Shown: one piece after another, positions 6,095 to 11,287 of the stretch
How positions within the stretch are numbered: the stretch's first letter is position 1
Layout of the letters: every line of letters starts with the position of its first letter
Source: Asanoa sp040654855
Lineage (GTDB): Bacteria; Actinomycetota; Actinomycetes; Mycobacteriales; Micromonosporaceae
Direction: 5' to 3'
DNA: 11,287 bases
Assembly: GCF_040654855.1 (NCBI RefSeq)
Contig: NZ_JBFAIU010000254.1
Location: 1 to 11,287, forward strand
The notes under the pieces: generated by a model
The model's database searches: none
Seen by the model: the letters and a program-made list of their open reading frames with translations, nothing else
What the model was told of the DNA's origin: nothing
Position numbers and translations under genes: made by a program

Positions 6095-6592
6095 TCAGTG
6101 CTGGCCGAAGGCCGCCAGGAAGGCTGCCGTGTCGAGGAACTCGGTGTTGTCGACGATCTGGTCGCCGTGGATACGCATGATCTGCGCCCCCCGGTTGCGG
6201 TAGACGCCACCGGCGAGCAACGGCGCTTCCATCGTCCAGGTGGACACAACCTCGTGGGGGTCGAGCAGCGGCCGGACCTGCCACGTCATCGTGACCTCAC
6301 CGACGACCATGAAGAAGAAGCCGATGCCTTCGACGATGCCGTCGCGACCGTGGATCTCACCCGGCGGGGTCAACGGCATCCGGGAGATCGCATCGGGTGC
6401 CCATACGGCGGCGAAGGCGTCGAGGTCTTTGGCGGTGAGGGCCCGATACAGCGCATCGGCGGTGGCGATGGAGCGCTGCCGCTGGCCACCGGCGTGAGCG
6501 CTGGCGGGAGCGGGCACCAGCGCCGCGCTGAGCGCGGCACCGCCCGCCATCGCCAGGGCGGCACGCCGAGGGACTCTCTGGTCAGTAGTCAC
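6095..6592 (-). CDS. secreted SnoaL-like (NTF2-fold) protein, probable Tat substrate
   Basis: A 165-residue protein starting at GTG 6592, with GAGGA seven bases ahead. Residues 1-32 form an export signal: twin arginines at 9-10 (VPRRAALAMAGGAA), a hydrophobic core and cleavage near PASA. The RR followed by AAL suggests the Tat route, although the consensus is not perfect. The mature part (about 40-165) has an NTF2/SnoaL-like pattern: ADALYRALTAKDLDAFAAVWAPDA, a GRDGIVEG turn, and alternating strands ending with VDNTEFLDTAAFLAAF. Such folds serve as enzymes or ligand-binding pockets; the activity here is unknown. It starts two bases after the stop of the serine hydrolase, so the two are co-transcribed and probably act together outside the cytoplasm. 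ATG codons further upstream in the same open frame lie inside the hydrolase gene and are rejected. Confidence 0.85.
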   Translation of the reverse strand: MTTDQRVPRRAALAMAGGAALSAALVPAPASAHAGGQRQRSIATADALYRALTAKDLDAFAAVWAPDAISRMPLTPPGEIHGRDGIVEGIGFFFMVVGEVTMTWQVRPLLDPHEVVSTWTMEAPLLAGGVYRNRGAQIMRIHGDQIVDNTEFLDTAAFLAAFGQH

Positions 6593-6594
6593 GA

Positions 6595-7854
6595 TCACGT
6601 CCTCGTGGTTGTGGGACTGGGTTTGGTCAACATCCGGGAACCGGACGGGCAGAACTCGGCCTCGAACACGTACTGGATCGTGCCCATCGACGTAGGATCC
6701 GCATACCGGTCGATGTTCATGTTGGTGGTGAGCAGGCGGTTGCCGTCGCGGGTGCCCATCGAGAAGGTGAACCCACCGGTGATGGCGCCGCCGATGCCCC
6801 AGACAGTCGCGCCGCATGACAGGTCCCACGAAAAGACGCCGAGGCCGTAGGTGGTGTTGGGAATCCATGGGTCGATCCAGGTGCCGTCTTCCGTCTCGAC
6901 CTTGGTCTCGACCATGGTGAACATTGACTTCTGCTGGGCGGGCGGGAGCAACCTGCCACCCAGCAGCGCGCTGGCGAACCGGTCGAGATCGCGGATCGTG
7001 GAGACCAGGCCGCCGGCCGCCCAGCCGGTGGTGGCGCTCTGCTCCGTCACGTCGTAGACCTGGGCGTCGGGTTCGGCCGCGAACAACGTTGAGTAGTGCC
7101 GTGGGTGCGGTCCACGTATCTTCGTCTCCAGGCCGGGCAGGTACGTCCCGGTCAGGCCCAGCGGCCGGACGACCCGCCGCTCGATCTCGTCGGCGAGTGT
7201 CCTGCCGGTCGCCTTCTCGATGATCATCCCGGCGAGAAAGTAGCCGGTGTTGGTGTACGTGAAGCCGTCACCCGGTTCGGGGAAGTAGCGCTGATTGCGC
7301 AGGCCGACCTTCACGAGCTGCTCAGGCGTGTACCTGTCGAAGCGGTGCTCGAGGAACGCCGGGCCGGAGAACTTGGCGAACTCCTCCTTGTCGTTGCCGT
7401 AGTTGAAGATCCCGCTGGTGTGGTTGAGCAGGTGCCTGATGGTGATCGTGTTGGCGTCGTTGCCGTTGCCCCGCACCAGGCCGGGCAGCCACTCCTCCAC
7501 AGTGTCGTCGAGGCTCAGCTTGCCTTCGGCCTCCAGCAGCAGGACCACGGCTGCCGTGAACGTCTTGGCGGCGCTGCCGATCCGGAACCGTTCGTGTTGC
7601 TGACGCTCGCGGCCGGTTCGGGTGTCGGCCACCCCCGCCGTGCCGAACCACCACCCACGAGGGTCACGGACCTGGGCGACCATGCCAGGAACACCGCGAC
7701 TGGCCACCGCCTGCTCGATCGCCTCCTCAACCTGAGCGTGGTCGGGGGCGTCCGCGGCCGAGGACGACGCCGTGGGAGCCGCGATGACACCGGTCGCCAC
7801 CGTCGCGGCGGCCGCGAGCAGGCCGATGGTGAGTCGACCGAGGCGTGAAGCCAT
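6595..7854 (-). CDS. secreted serine hydrolase, S12 beta-lactamase/D-Ala-D-Ala carboxypeptidase family
   Basis: A 419-residue exported protein. Residues 1-34 form a Sec-type signal (MASRLGRLTIGLLAAAATVATG, with cleavage near the Ala/Ser-rich stretch). The catalytic domain resembles the Streptomyces R61 DD-peptidase: nucleophile S94 and base K97 in RIGSAAKTF, Y200-T-N202 in FTYTNTGYF, and a third motif in VWGIGGAITGG at about 351-361. In relatives the third motif is usually HxG (WGHGG); here the His position is Ile354. C347 and C402 could form a disulfide, as in related secreted proteins. Function could be cell-wall peptide trimming, beta-lactam hydrolysis or esterase activity. The ATG at 7854 has a good AAAGGA site six bases away; an ATG at 7917 in the same frame has none. 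It leads a two-gene operon with the SnoaL-like gene. Confidence 0.92.
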   Translation of the reverse strand: MASRLGRLTIGLLAAAATVATGVIAAPTASSSAADAPDHAQVEEAIEQAVASRGVPGMVAQVRDPRGWWFGTAGVADTRTGRERQQHERFRIGSAAKTFTAAVVLLLEAEGKLSLDDTVEEWLPGLVRGNGNDANTITIRHLLNHTSGIFNYGNDKEEFAKFSGPAFLEHRFDRYTPEQLVKVGLRNQRYFPEPGDGFTYTNTGYFLAGMIIEKATGRTLADEIERRVVRPLGLTGTYLPGLETKIRGPHPRHYSTLFAAEPDAQVYDVTEQSATTGWAAGGLVSTIRDLDRFASALLGGRLLPPAQQKSMFTMVETKVETEDGTWIDPWIPNTTYGLGVFSWDLSCGATVWGIGGAITGGFTFSMGTRDGNRLLTTNMNIDRYADPTSMGTIQYVFEAEFCPSGSRMLTKPSPTTTRT

Positions 7855-7861
7855 GAGGGTT

Positions 7862-7867
7862 CCTTTG
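7862..7867 (-). promoter_or_regulatory. ribosome binding site of the serine hydrolase
   Basis: AAGGAA on the minus strand, about seven bases ahead of the ATG at 7854, within the wider AAAGGAACC. It decides the start in favour of 7854 rather than 7917. Confidence 0.75.
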
Positions 7868-7889
7868 TGGGAGTTTCTCGGGGATCGAA

Positions 7890-7951
7890 GAGATGACCCG
7901 AAGGCATGTCCAGGCAACCCCGTCCGAGGCGGGGGAGGGCGAGGTCATCTC
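7890..7951 (-). repeat. gapped inverted repeat in the hydrolase leader
   Basis: GAGATGACC (7890-7898) and GGTCATCTC (7943-7951) are perfect complements, 44 bases apart, with a smaller CCCCG/CGGGG pair inside. In the transcript this would form a stem enclosing a structured loop 36 bases and more upstream of the start codon. It may be an mRNA structure or a DNA operator. Confidence 0.5.
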
Positions 7952-7994
7952 ATTCCTTCCGCACGAGTACCTCGCGATTTTCGGAACACACGAA

Positions 7995-8023
7995 AGGCTA
8001 CGTTGCCCTCATAGCGTCGTCAA
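7995..8023 (-). promoter_or_regulatory. promoter of the serine hydrolase operon
   Basis: On the minus strand TTGACG (8023-8018), an exactly 17-base spacer and TAGCCT (8000-7995). This is close to the housekeeping sigma consensus and the best promoter in the window. The transcript would start near 7988, giving a leader of about 134 bases. Confidence 0.75.
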
Positions 8024-8075
8024 TTCAGCCAGCTCAACCGCGGCCAATTCGCGCAGGTAAACGGGCGTTATTAAG

Positions 8076-8127
8076 TGCAATGACCATGAGACTGAATGCA
8101 ATTCTCCCTCGGCCAAAGTTGCAATGA
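8076..8127 (+). repeat. three phased TGCAAT repeats, possible operator
   Basis: TGCAATGA occurs at 8076-8083 and 8120-8127, with a TGCAAT at 8097-8102 inside GAATGCAATTC. Start-to-start spacing is 21 and 23 bases, about two helical turns each, and the last copy overlaps the -35 box of the regulator promoter. A binding site for the downstream regulator is a reasonable inference. Confidence 0.45.
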
Positions 8128-8147
8128 GATGTCCGTGAACGCATACT
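8119..8147 (+). promoter_or_regulatory. promoter of the GbsR/MarR-type regulator
   Basis: TTGCAA (8119-8124), a 17-base spacer and CATACT (8142-8147). Transcription would start near 8154, about 50 bases before the ATG. Confidence 0.6.
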
Positions 8148-8204
8148 GCCCACCGGGGCCCTGCAAATCCATCACGCCCGACAGCGACAGGAGGCGACCG
8201 CCAA

Positions 8205-8957
8205 ATGCCAGGAGGCCGGCTGACGCGTCAGGATCGCCAGCACATCGCTGCCGGACTAGCCGAAGGGGTCACCTACGCCGAGATCGCCAGACGCCTGGGC
8301 CGACCTTCCTCCACGGTCATCCGGGAGATCACACGCAATGGCGGCCCTGGCGGCTACCAGTCTCATCGGGCACACCAGGCCACCGAGCGGCGCGCTCGCC
8401 GGCGCCGGCCGACCCCGTCGCCGACTGCGCCGACCATCACCGACGCCTACGGTCGTGATGCCGGAGCGGTCCATGACTTCGAGGAGCGGTTCGCCTCGCT
8501 GATGGTCAAGACAGGGCTGTCGCGGATGACGGCCAGAGTGCTCGCCTGCCTCTACGCCACCGACACCGGCAGCCTTACCGCCGCTGAGCTGGTCGAACGA
8601 CTCCAGGTCAGCCCGGCATCGATCTCCAAGGCGATCGGCGAGCTGGAAGGGCAGGAGCTGATCCGACGACGGCGCGACCCCCGACGACGGCGCGACCACT
8701 ACGTCATCGACGACGATGTCTGGTATCACGCCTGGCTGGCAAGTGCCCGCATGAACGCCGTCCTGGCCGACGCCGCCCGGCAAGGAGCCGCGACCTTAGG
8801 CACCGCCACGCCCGCCGGCGCCCGGCTCGAGGACATGAGCCAGTTCCTCGAGCACCTCGGCCACGACATGATTGAAGCCGCCGAACACTGGCGGCACGTG
8901 TTCTCCGCACGGCGTGCGACAGGCCGTCGCATTACGCCGGCAGCGAACGCGAATTAG
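8205..8957 (+). CDS. GbsR/MarR-type regulator with IS30-like N-terminal HTH
   Basis: A 250-residue transcription factor with two DNA-binding regions. Residues 4-47 (RLTRQDRQHIAAGLAEGV, then TYAEIARRLGRPSSTVIREI) are an HTH_38-type helix-turn-helix, like that of IS30 transposases. Arg-rich linker residues 60-70 follow. Residues 93-170 form a MarR/GbsR-like winged helix: helix LTAAELVERLQVSPASISKAI, then the basic wing LIRRRRDPRRRRDHYVIDDD. The C-terminal helical part probably mediates dimerisation. Such regulators in actinobacteria commonly sit in front of ABC exporter genes and repress them; here only an ATPase remnant follows. AGGAGG stands about ten bases before the ATG, a rather long gap. 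The basic wing is encoded by an 18-base tandem repeat (8663-8697). Ligand unknown. Confidence 0.9.
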   Translation: MPGGRLTRQDRQHIAAGLAEGVTYAEIARRLGRPSSTVIREITRNGGPGGYQSHRAHQATERRARRRRPTPSPTAPTITDAYGRDAGAVHDFEERFASLMVKTGLSRMTARVLACLYATDTGSLTAAELVERLQVSPASISKAIGELEGQELIRRRRDPRRRRDHYVIDDDVWYHAWLASARMNAVLADAARQGAATLGTATPAGARLEDMSQFLEHLGHDMIEAAEHWRHVFSARRATGRRITPAANAN

Positions 8958-9019
8958 CCCGCGTTTAAGTCGTTACGGGCAGAATCGGTATCGACTCAGA
9001 CCGTTCGCGTGCCAGAACG

Positions 9020-9036
9020 CGCGTGGTGTCCACGCG
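9020..9036. terminator. hairpin after the regulator gene, possible terminator
   Basis: CGCGTGG (9020-9026) and CCACGCG (9030-9036) form a perfect 7-bp stem with a three-base loop, 62 bases after the regulator stop codon. No T-run follows. Confidence 0.4.
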
Positions 9037-9067
9037 GAGAAGGCAAGAAATGCGTATAGGCAGTTGA
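9036..9067 (+). other. orphan ribosome site with a five-codon frame
   Basis: GGAGAAGG (9036-9043) stands six bases before an ATG at 9050, an excellent start signal, but the frame closes after MRIGS. It may be the original start of the ABC ATPase gene, now out of frame with the remnant, or a chance match. Confidence 0.35.
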
Positions 9068-9105
9068 TCAGCCTGCCACCATACGCGCGTGTTGAATTCC
9101 CTCAC

Positions 9106-9300
9106 GCCGTCACCGCCGAGCAAACGCGGCGAGAGCACGTCGCCGTAGCGAGCGATCTGGCCAAGTCATATGGAGACGGCGGCAATGCCGTCGACGCGCT
9201 GCGAAAGGTGTCCGCTGATTTCCGTGGGGCGCAGTTCACCGCCATCATGGGTCTCTCCGGATCGGGGAGGTCCACGTTCCTGCATCGCATGGCCGGGCTG
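9106..9300 (+). pseudogene. truncated ABC transporter ATPase remnant (MacB/LolD type)
   Basis: About 65 codons read as the N-terminus of an ABC exporter ATPase: VASDLAKSYGDGGNAVDAL, then RKVSADFRGAQFTAIMGLSGSGRSTFLH and RMAGL. In intact relatives the Walker A region reads MGPSGSGKST; here Pro is Leu and the essential Lys is Arg, which would abolish normal ATP hydrolysis. Everything after AGL is missing: no Q-loop, signature LSGGQ, Walker B or permease. No start codon is seen in frame at the expected place. The frame continues to 9666, but that stretch lies opposite the SDR gene and is not ATPase-like. It sits just behind the GbsR/MarR-type regulator, where an ABC exporter is normally found, so it is best read as the leftover of a deleted target operon. 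Confidence 0.82.
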
Positions 9301-9313
9301 ACCATGCTGCGTA

Positions 9314-9334
9314 GTACGACGACGCCTGTCGTAC
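9314..9334. repeat. 7-bp hairpin at the remnant/SDR boundary
   Basis: GTACGAC (9314-9320) and GTCGTAC (9328-9334) are perfect complements around a seven-base loop. It lies right after the last ATPase-like codon and 22 bases beyond the SDR stop, so it could end the SDR transcript or mark the deletion junction. Confidence 0.45.
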
Positions 9335-9355
9335 CGGACCCGTGGACGCTCAAGG

Positions 9356-10294
9356 TCAGGGCTTTCGCGTCGAGTCCGCCCGTTCCAGCAGCTCTGCGGT
9401 GGCCGCCCACAGGCGCTGCTCGCGGTCGCGGTCGAGGGCGACCGGCTGCACGTCGGTCGGCTTCGTCTTCACCACGAACGCGCCGTCCCGCAAGTGCGCC
9501 CACTTCTCGTCCACGGCTATCGCCGCCAGCAACGGCCCCGAGCGTTGCGGCGTCGACACACCCGGAACACGGCCCAGCGCGCGGCCGATCGCCTGGAACG
9601 CCTCGGGGGCGCCACGGCCAAGCGCGGTACCGGGCATCCAGCCAGGCTCGAACACCGAGACGTTGACTCCGGCGCCGACGTGGCGTTGCAACTCGTGGGC
9701 GTAGTACAGGATCGCCAGCTTCGCGTTGGAGTAGGCGATCCCGGCCTCGGTGCTGCCAGGGTTCGTGTCGCCGCCTGCGGGACGGGCGAGCTCGACCGGG
9801 TCGGCCCACCTGGCCTGCGGCACGTGCAGCATCCGGCGCCACACGTTGGCGCTGTAGGTGTTCGAGCCGACCAGCACGACCCGAGCCGGGGCGGTGAACG
9901 AATCGAGCAGGTCGCCGATGAGCTGCGCGTGCGCCAGGTAGTTGACGGCGAAGGTCATCTCGTAGCCGTCGGCGGAGGCCCGGCGGGTGTCGCCCGACAT
10001 GACACCGGCATTGGCGACCAGCGCGCGCAGCGGGCGTACGGCGCCGGCGGCGAGCAGGTCGCGCACGGTGGCCGCGGCGGCGCGGACATCGGCCAGGCGC
10101 GACAGGTCGCAGCCGATCTCGCGGACCCGCGCGCCGCGGGCCCGGGCCTCGCCTGCGATCGCGGTCAGCTCCCGCCCGCCGCGGCCCACCAGCAGCAGGT
10201 CGGTGCGTCGATCGGCGAGGGCGAGCGTCGTGTGGCGACCCAGGTTACGCGTCGGGCCGGTGATCAGTACGGTTCCGGTTTCGGTGGACGTCAT
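9356..10294 (-). CDS. short-chain dehydrogenase/reductase (SDR)
   Basis: A 312-residue NAD(P)-dependent oxidoreductase of the extended-length classical SDR type, similar to retinol dehydrogenase/protochlorophyllide reductase-like members. Cofactor turn: LITGPTRNLGRHTTLALA (TGxxxxxG, G13 to G19). CDLS at 62-65 and NAG at 95-97 contact the cofactor. The catalytic residues are probably S144 in LVGSNTYS and Y188 with K192 in YSNAK; PGW at 218-220 follows. The usual TGxxxGIG turn is changed to TGPTRNLG, as in a subgroup of these enzymes. Substrate unknown. The ATG at 10294 is the only sensible start; the frame is open upstream, but that part is opposite the regulator. The gene is divergent from an XRE/MmyB-type regulator, a common pairing in which the regulator controls the SDR (inference). 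Confidence 0.92.
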   Translation of the reverse strand: MTSTETGTVLITGPTRNLGRHTTLALADRRTDLLLVGRGGRELTAIAGEARARGARVREIGCDLSRLADVRAAAATVRDLLAAGAVRPLRALVANAGVMSGDTRRASADGYEMTFAVNYLAHAQLIGDLLDSFTAPARVVLVGSNTYSANVWRRMLHVPQARWADPVELARPAGGDTNPGSTEAGIAYSNAKLAILYYAHELQRHVGAGVNVSVFEPGWMPGTALGRGAPEAFQAIGRALGRVPGVSTPQRSGPLLAAIAVDEKWAHLRDGAFVVKTKPTDVQPVALDRDREQRLWAATAELLERADSTRKP

Positions 10295-10325
10295 GGCCTC
10301 AGCCTGCGGGCCCGGCGCGCCTTCA

Positions 10326-10354
10326 GGCAGTCGTGCGGTTTTCGTAGGACTGCC
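10326..10354. promoter_or_regulatory. inverted repeat between SDR and XRE genes, possible operator
   Basis: GGCAGTC (10326-10332) and GACTGCC (10348-10354) are perfect complements with a 15-base spacer, so half-site centres are 22 bases apart, about two helical turns. A dimeric XRE regulator could bind here and control both genes. Confidence 0.5.
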
Positions 10355-10367
10355 AGGGCCAGGACAA
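10341..10367 (-). promoter_or_regulatory. possible SDR promoter
   Basis: On the minus strand TTGTCC (10367-10362), a 15-base spacer and TACGAA (10346-10341). The spacer is short and the -10 box imperfect. One arm of the inverted repeat falls within the spacer. Confidence 0.3.
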
Positions 10368-10384
10368 CCTGCTTCGGGCTCGCG

Positions 10385-10390
10385 CAGACT
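10385..10390 (+). promoter_or_regulatory. possible -10 box of a leaderless regulator promoter
   Basis: CAGACT lies six bases before the GTG at 10397. The -35 region is not clear. No Shine-Dalgarno precedes the GTG, which supports leaderless translation. Confidence 0.3.
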
Positions 10391-10396
10391 AGACGT

Positions 10397-11287
10397 GTGG
10401 AAGCGTGGGAGTTCGGTCGTACGGTGCGCCGTTGGCGCGACCGGGTCACGCCGGAGAACGTCGGCGTGCCGGTCGGGCGGCGCCGCCGGGCCAGCGGCCT
10501 GCGCCGCGAGGAGTTGGCCGCGCTCGCCGGCATCTCGACCGACTACCTGACCCGGCTCGAGCAGGGCCGCGCGACCGCACCGTCGACGCAGGTGGTCGGG
10601 GCCCTGGCCCGGGCCCTGCGCCTGGCCGACACCGAGCGTGACCTGCTGTACCGGTTGGCCGGGCACGCCGCGCCCGGCCTGGACGTGGTGCCGTCGCGGG
10701 TCACCCCGAGCGTGCAGCGGCTGCTCGACCGGCTCGCACACACCCCGGTGGTCGTCTACGACGCGAGCTGGACGCTGGTGCTTGCCAACGCGCCCTACGA
10801 CGCCCTGATGGGCGACACCTCGACCTGGCGCGGCCTGGAACGCAACGCCGTCTGGCGCAATCTCGCCGGCCTGCCCACACGAGTCGTGCACACCGCGGTC
10901 GAGCAGGCCGACCACGAGGCCCGGCTCGTCGCCGACCTGCGCCTGACCGCCTCGCGCTACCCCGGCGACCATTCGCTGCGCCGGCTGATCACCGAACTGG
11001 CCGCCAAGAGCCGCCGCTTCGCCGAATTGTGGGACGCCCAGGCCCCGCCGCTGTCCGACCCGTCGAAACGCAAGGTCGTCGACCACCCGGCGGTCGGACG
11101 CATCACCCTGGACTGCGACACGCTCGTCGTCGCCCTCGACGATCTCCGCATCACCGTCTACACCGCCGAGCCGGGCGCCGAGGACGCCGAACGCCTCGCC
11201 CTCGCCGTCGTCCTGGGCACCCAGACCCTCGTCGACCAGCACACCGATGACCGCGCCGACGCTGGCCAGCGACGAGTTGCCGGAAAC
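10397..11287 (+). CDS. XRE-family regulator with MmyB-like ligand-binding domain (3' end beyond window)
   Basis: At least 297 codons from GTG 10397, open to the window end. The N-terminal helix-turn-helix is clear at about residues 24-75: ASGLRREELAALAGIS, then TDYLTRLEQGR, the usual XRE turn and recognition helix. An MmyB-like ligand-binding domain (PF17765 type) follows at about 105-285: TPVVVYDASWTLVLANAPYD, NAVWRNL, SRYPGDHSLRRLITEL and FAELWDAQ, then HPAVGRITLDCDTLVVALDD and LRITVYTAEPG. These relatives are usually 270-300 residues, so nearly all of the protein is present and only the stop codon is unseen. The GTG gives VEAWEFGRTVRRWRD; no ATG lies nearby upstream in frame. It is divergent from the SDR with a shared 102-base gap. 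The ligand is unknown. Confidence 0.9.
   Translation, partial: MEAWEFGRTVRRWRDRVTPENVGVPVGRRRRASGLRREELAALAGISTDYLTRLEQGRATAPSTQVVGALARALRLADTERDLLYRLAGHAAPGLDVVPSRVTPSVQRLLDRLAHTPVVVYDASWTLVLANAPYDALMGDTSTWRGLERNAVWRNLAGLPTRVVHTAVEQADHEARLVADLRLTASRYPGDHSLRRLITELAAKSRRFAELWDAQAPPLSDPSKRKVVDHPAVGRITLDCDTLVVALDDLRITVYTAEPGAEDAERLALAVVLGTQTLVDQHTDDRADAGQRRVAGN

Larger units (their letters stand above)
7855..8204. other. 350-base divergent intergenic region
   Basis: No supported gene. It is clearly lower in GC than its flanks, especially about 7970-8135. It contains the minus-strand promoter and leader of the serine hydrolase operon, a gapped 9-bp inverted repeat inside that leader, and the plus-strand promoter of the regulator with three TGCAAT repeats. 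The short frames across it have no coding character. Confidence 0.75.
8958..9355. other. 398-base region without an intact gene
   Basis: It lies between the regulator stop and the SDR stop codon. It holds two hairpins (9020-9036 and 9052-9086), an orphan ribosome site with a five-codon frame, an ABC ATPase remnant (about 9106-9300) and a 7-bp hairpin at 9314-9334. A long frame runs through from 8872 but overlaps the regulator and shows coding similarity only in the ATPase part. Confidence 0.7.

Noticed and set aside
5981..6850. A 289-codon plus-strand frame opposite the SnoaL-like and hydrolase genes
   Set aside because: No domain pattern; the opposite strand has signal peptides, ribosome sites and family motifs.
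8205..8345. IS30 insertion element, because of the transposase-like HTH
   Set aside because: No DDE transposase domain or terminal inverted repeats follow; the HTH is part of a complete regulator.
8663..8697. 17-base direct repeat inside the regulator gene, as a possible operator or mobile scar
   Set aside because: It encodes the basic wing RRRRDPRRRRD, which is a usual feature of this regulator family, so the repeat is explained by the protein.
9301..9666. Continuation of the ABC ATPase frame into a longer protein
   Set aside because: No Q-loop, signature or Walker B motif; from 9356 the frame only mirrors the SDR gene.
9356..11242. A 628-codon minus-strand frame as one long protein
   Set aside because: Only the part from ATG 10294 downward is SDR-like; the rest is the antisense of the XRE regulator.

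Overview
The window is GC-rich, with third codon positions almost always G or C, frequent GTG starts and several promoters of the form TAnnnT-N6/8-ATG/GTG with no leader. This points to a high-GC actinobacterium. Family-level recollection (not a search) suggests Micromonosporaceae or a relative. The left half resembles the conserved actinobacterial serS-metallopeptidase-pheA neighbourhood (in M. tuberculosis serS, Rv3836 and pheA lie within about five genes). The right half looks accessory: secreted proteins, regulators, an SDR and a decayed ABC transporter gene.

Left region (1-3234), all on the minus strand: an F420-NADP-reductase-like protein, translationally coupled (TGATG) to a FAD-dependent amine/carotenoid-type oxidoreductase. 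These are followed by a four-helix membrane protein and then the N-terminus of seryl-tRNA synthetase running off the left edge. The serS homology is clear for about 31 codons and then stops abruptly near base 64, which is the oddest observation in the window.

Middle region (3273-6026), plus strand: OsmC-type peroxiredoxin, a zincin-like metallopeptidase (HExxH), an AIM24-family protein ended by a perfect 13-bp hairpin, and prephenate dehydratase (pheA). The -35 box of pheA overlaps the end of that hairpin. The 38-bp gap between the two divergent blocks carries two overlapping leaderless-type promoters. A long hairpin separates pheA from the convergent block to its right.

Right region (6095-11287): a secreted serine hydrolase (S12, beta-lactamase/DD-peptidase fold) and a probable Tat-exported SnoaL-like protein form a tight minus-strand operon, with a strong promoter and a leader of about 134 nt. 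Across a 350-bp AT-richer gap lies a GbsR/MarR-type regulator with an IS30-like N-terminal helix-turn-helix; its promoter carries three phased TGCAAT repeats. Downstream is a truncated ABC ATPase remnant with a damaged Walker A motif. The window ends with an SDR gene and a divergent XRE/MmyB-type regulator that share a short intergenic region containing an inverted repeat, a likely operator. No RNA genes, CRISPR arrays or insertion sequences were seen, and no clear evidence of a wholly new system. The best leads are the serS break, the overlapping divergent promoters, and the regulator with phased repeats next to a dead transporter gene.
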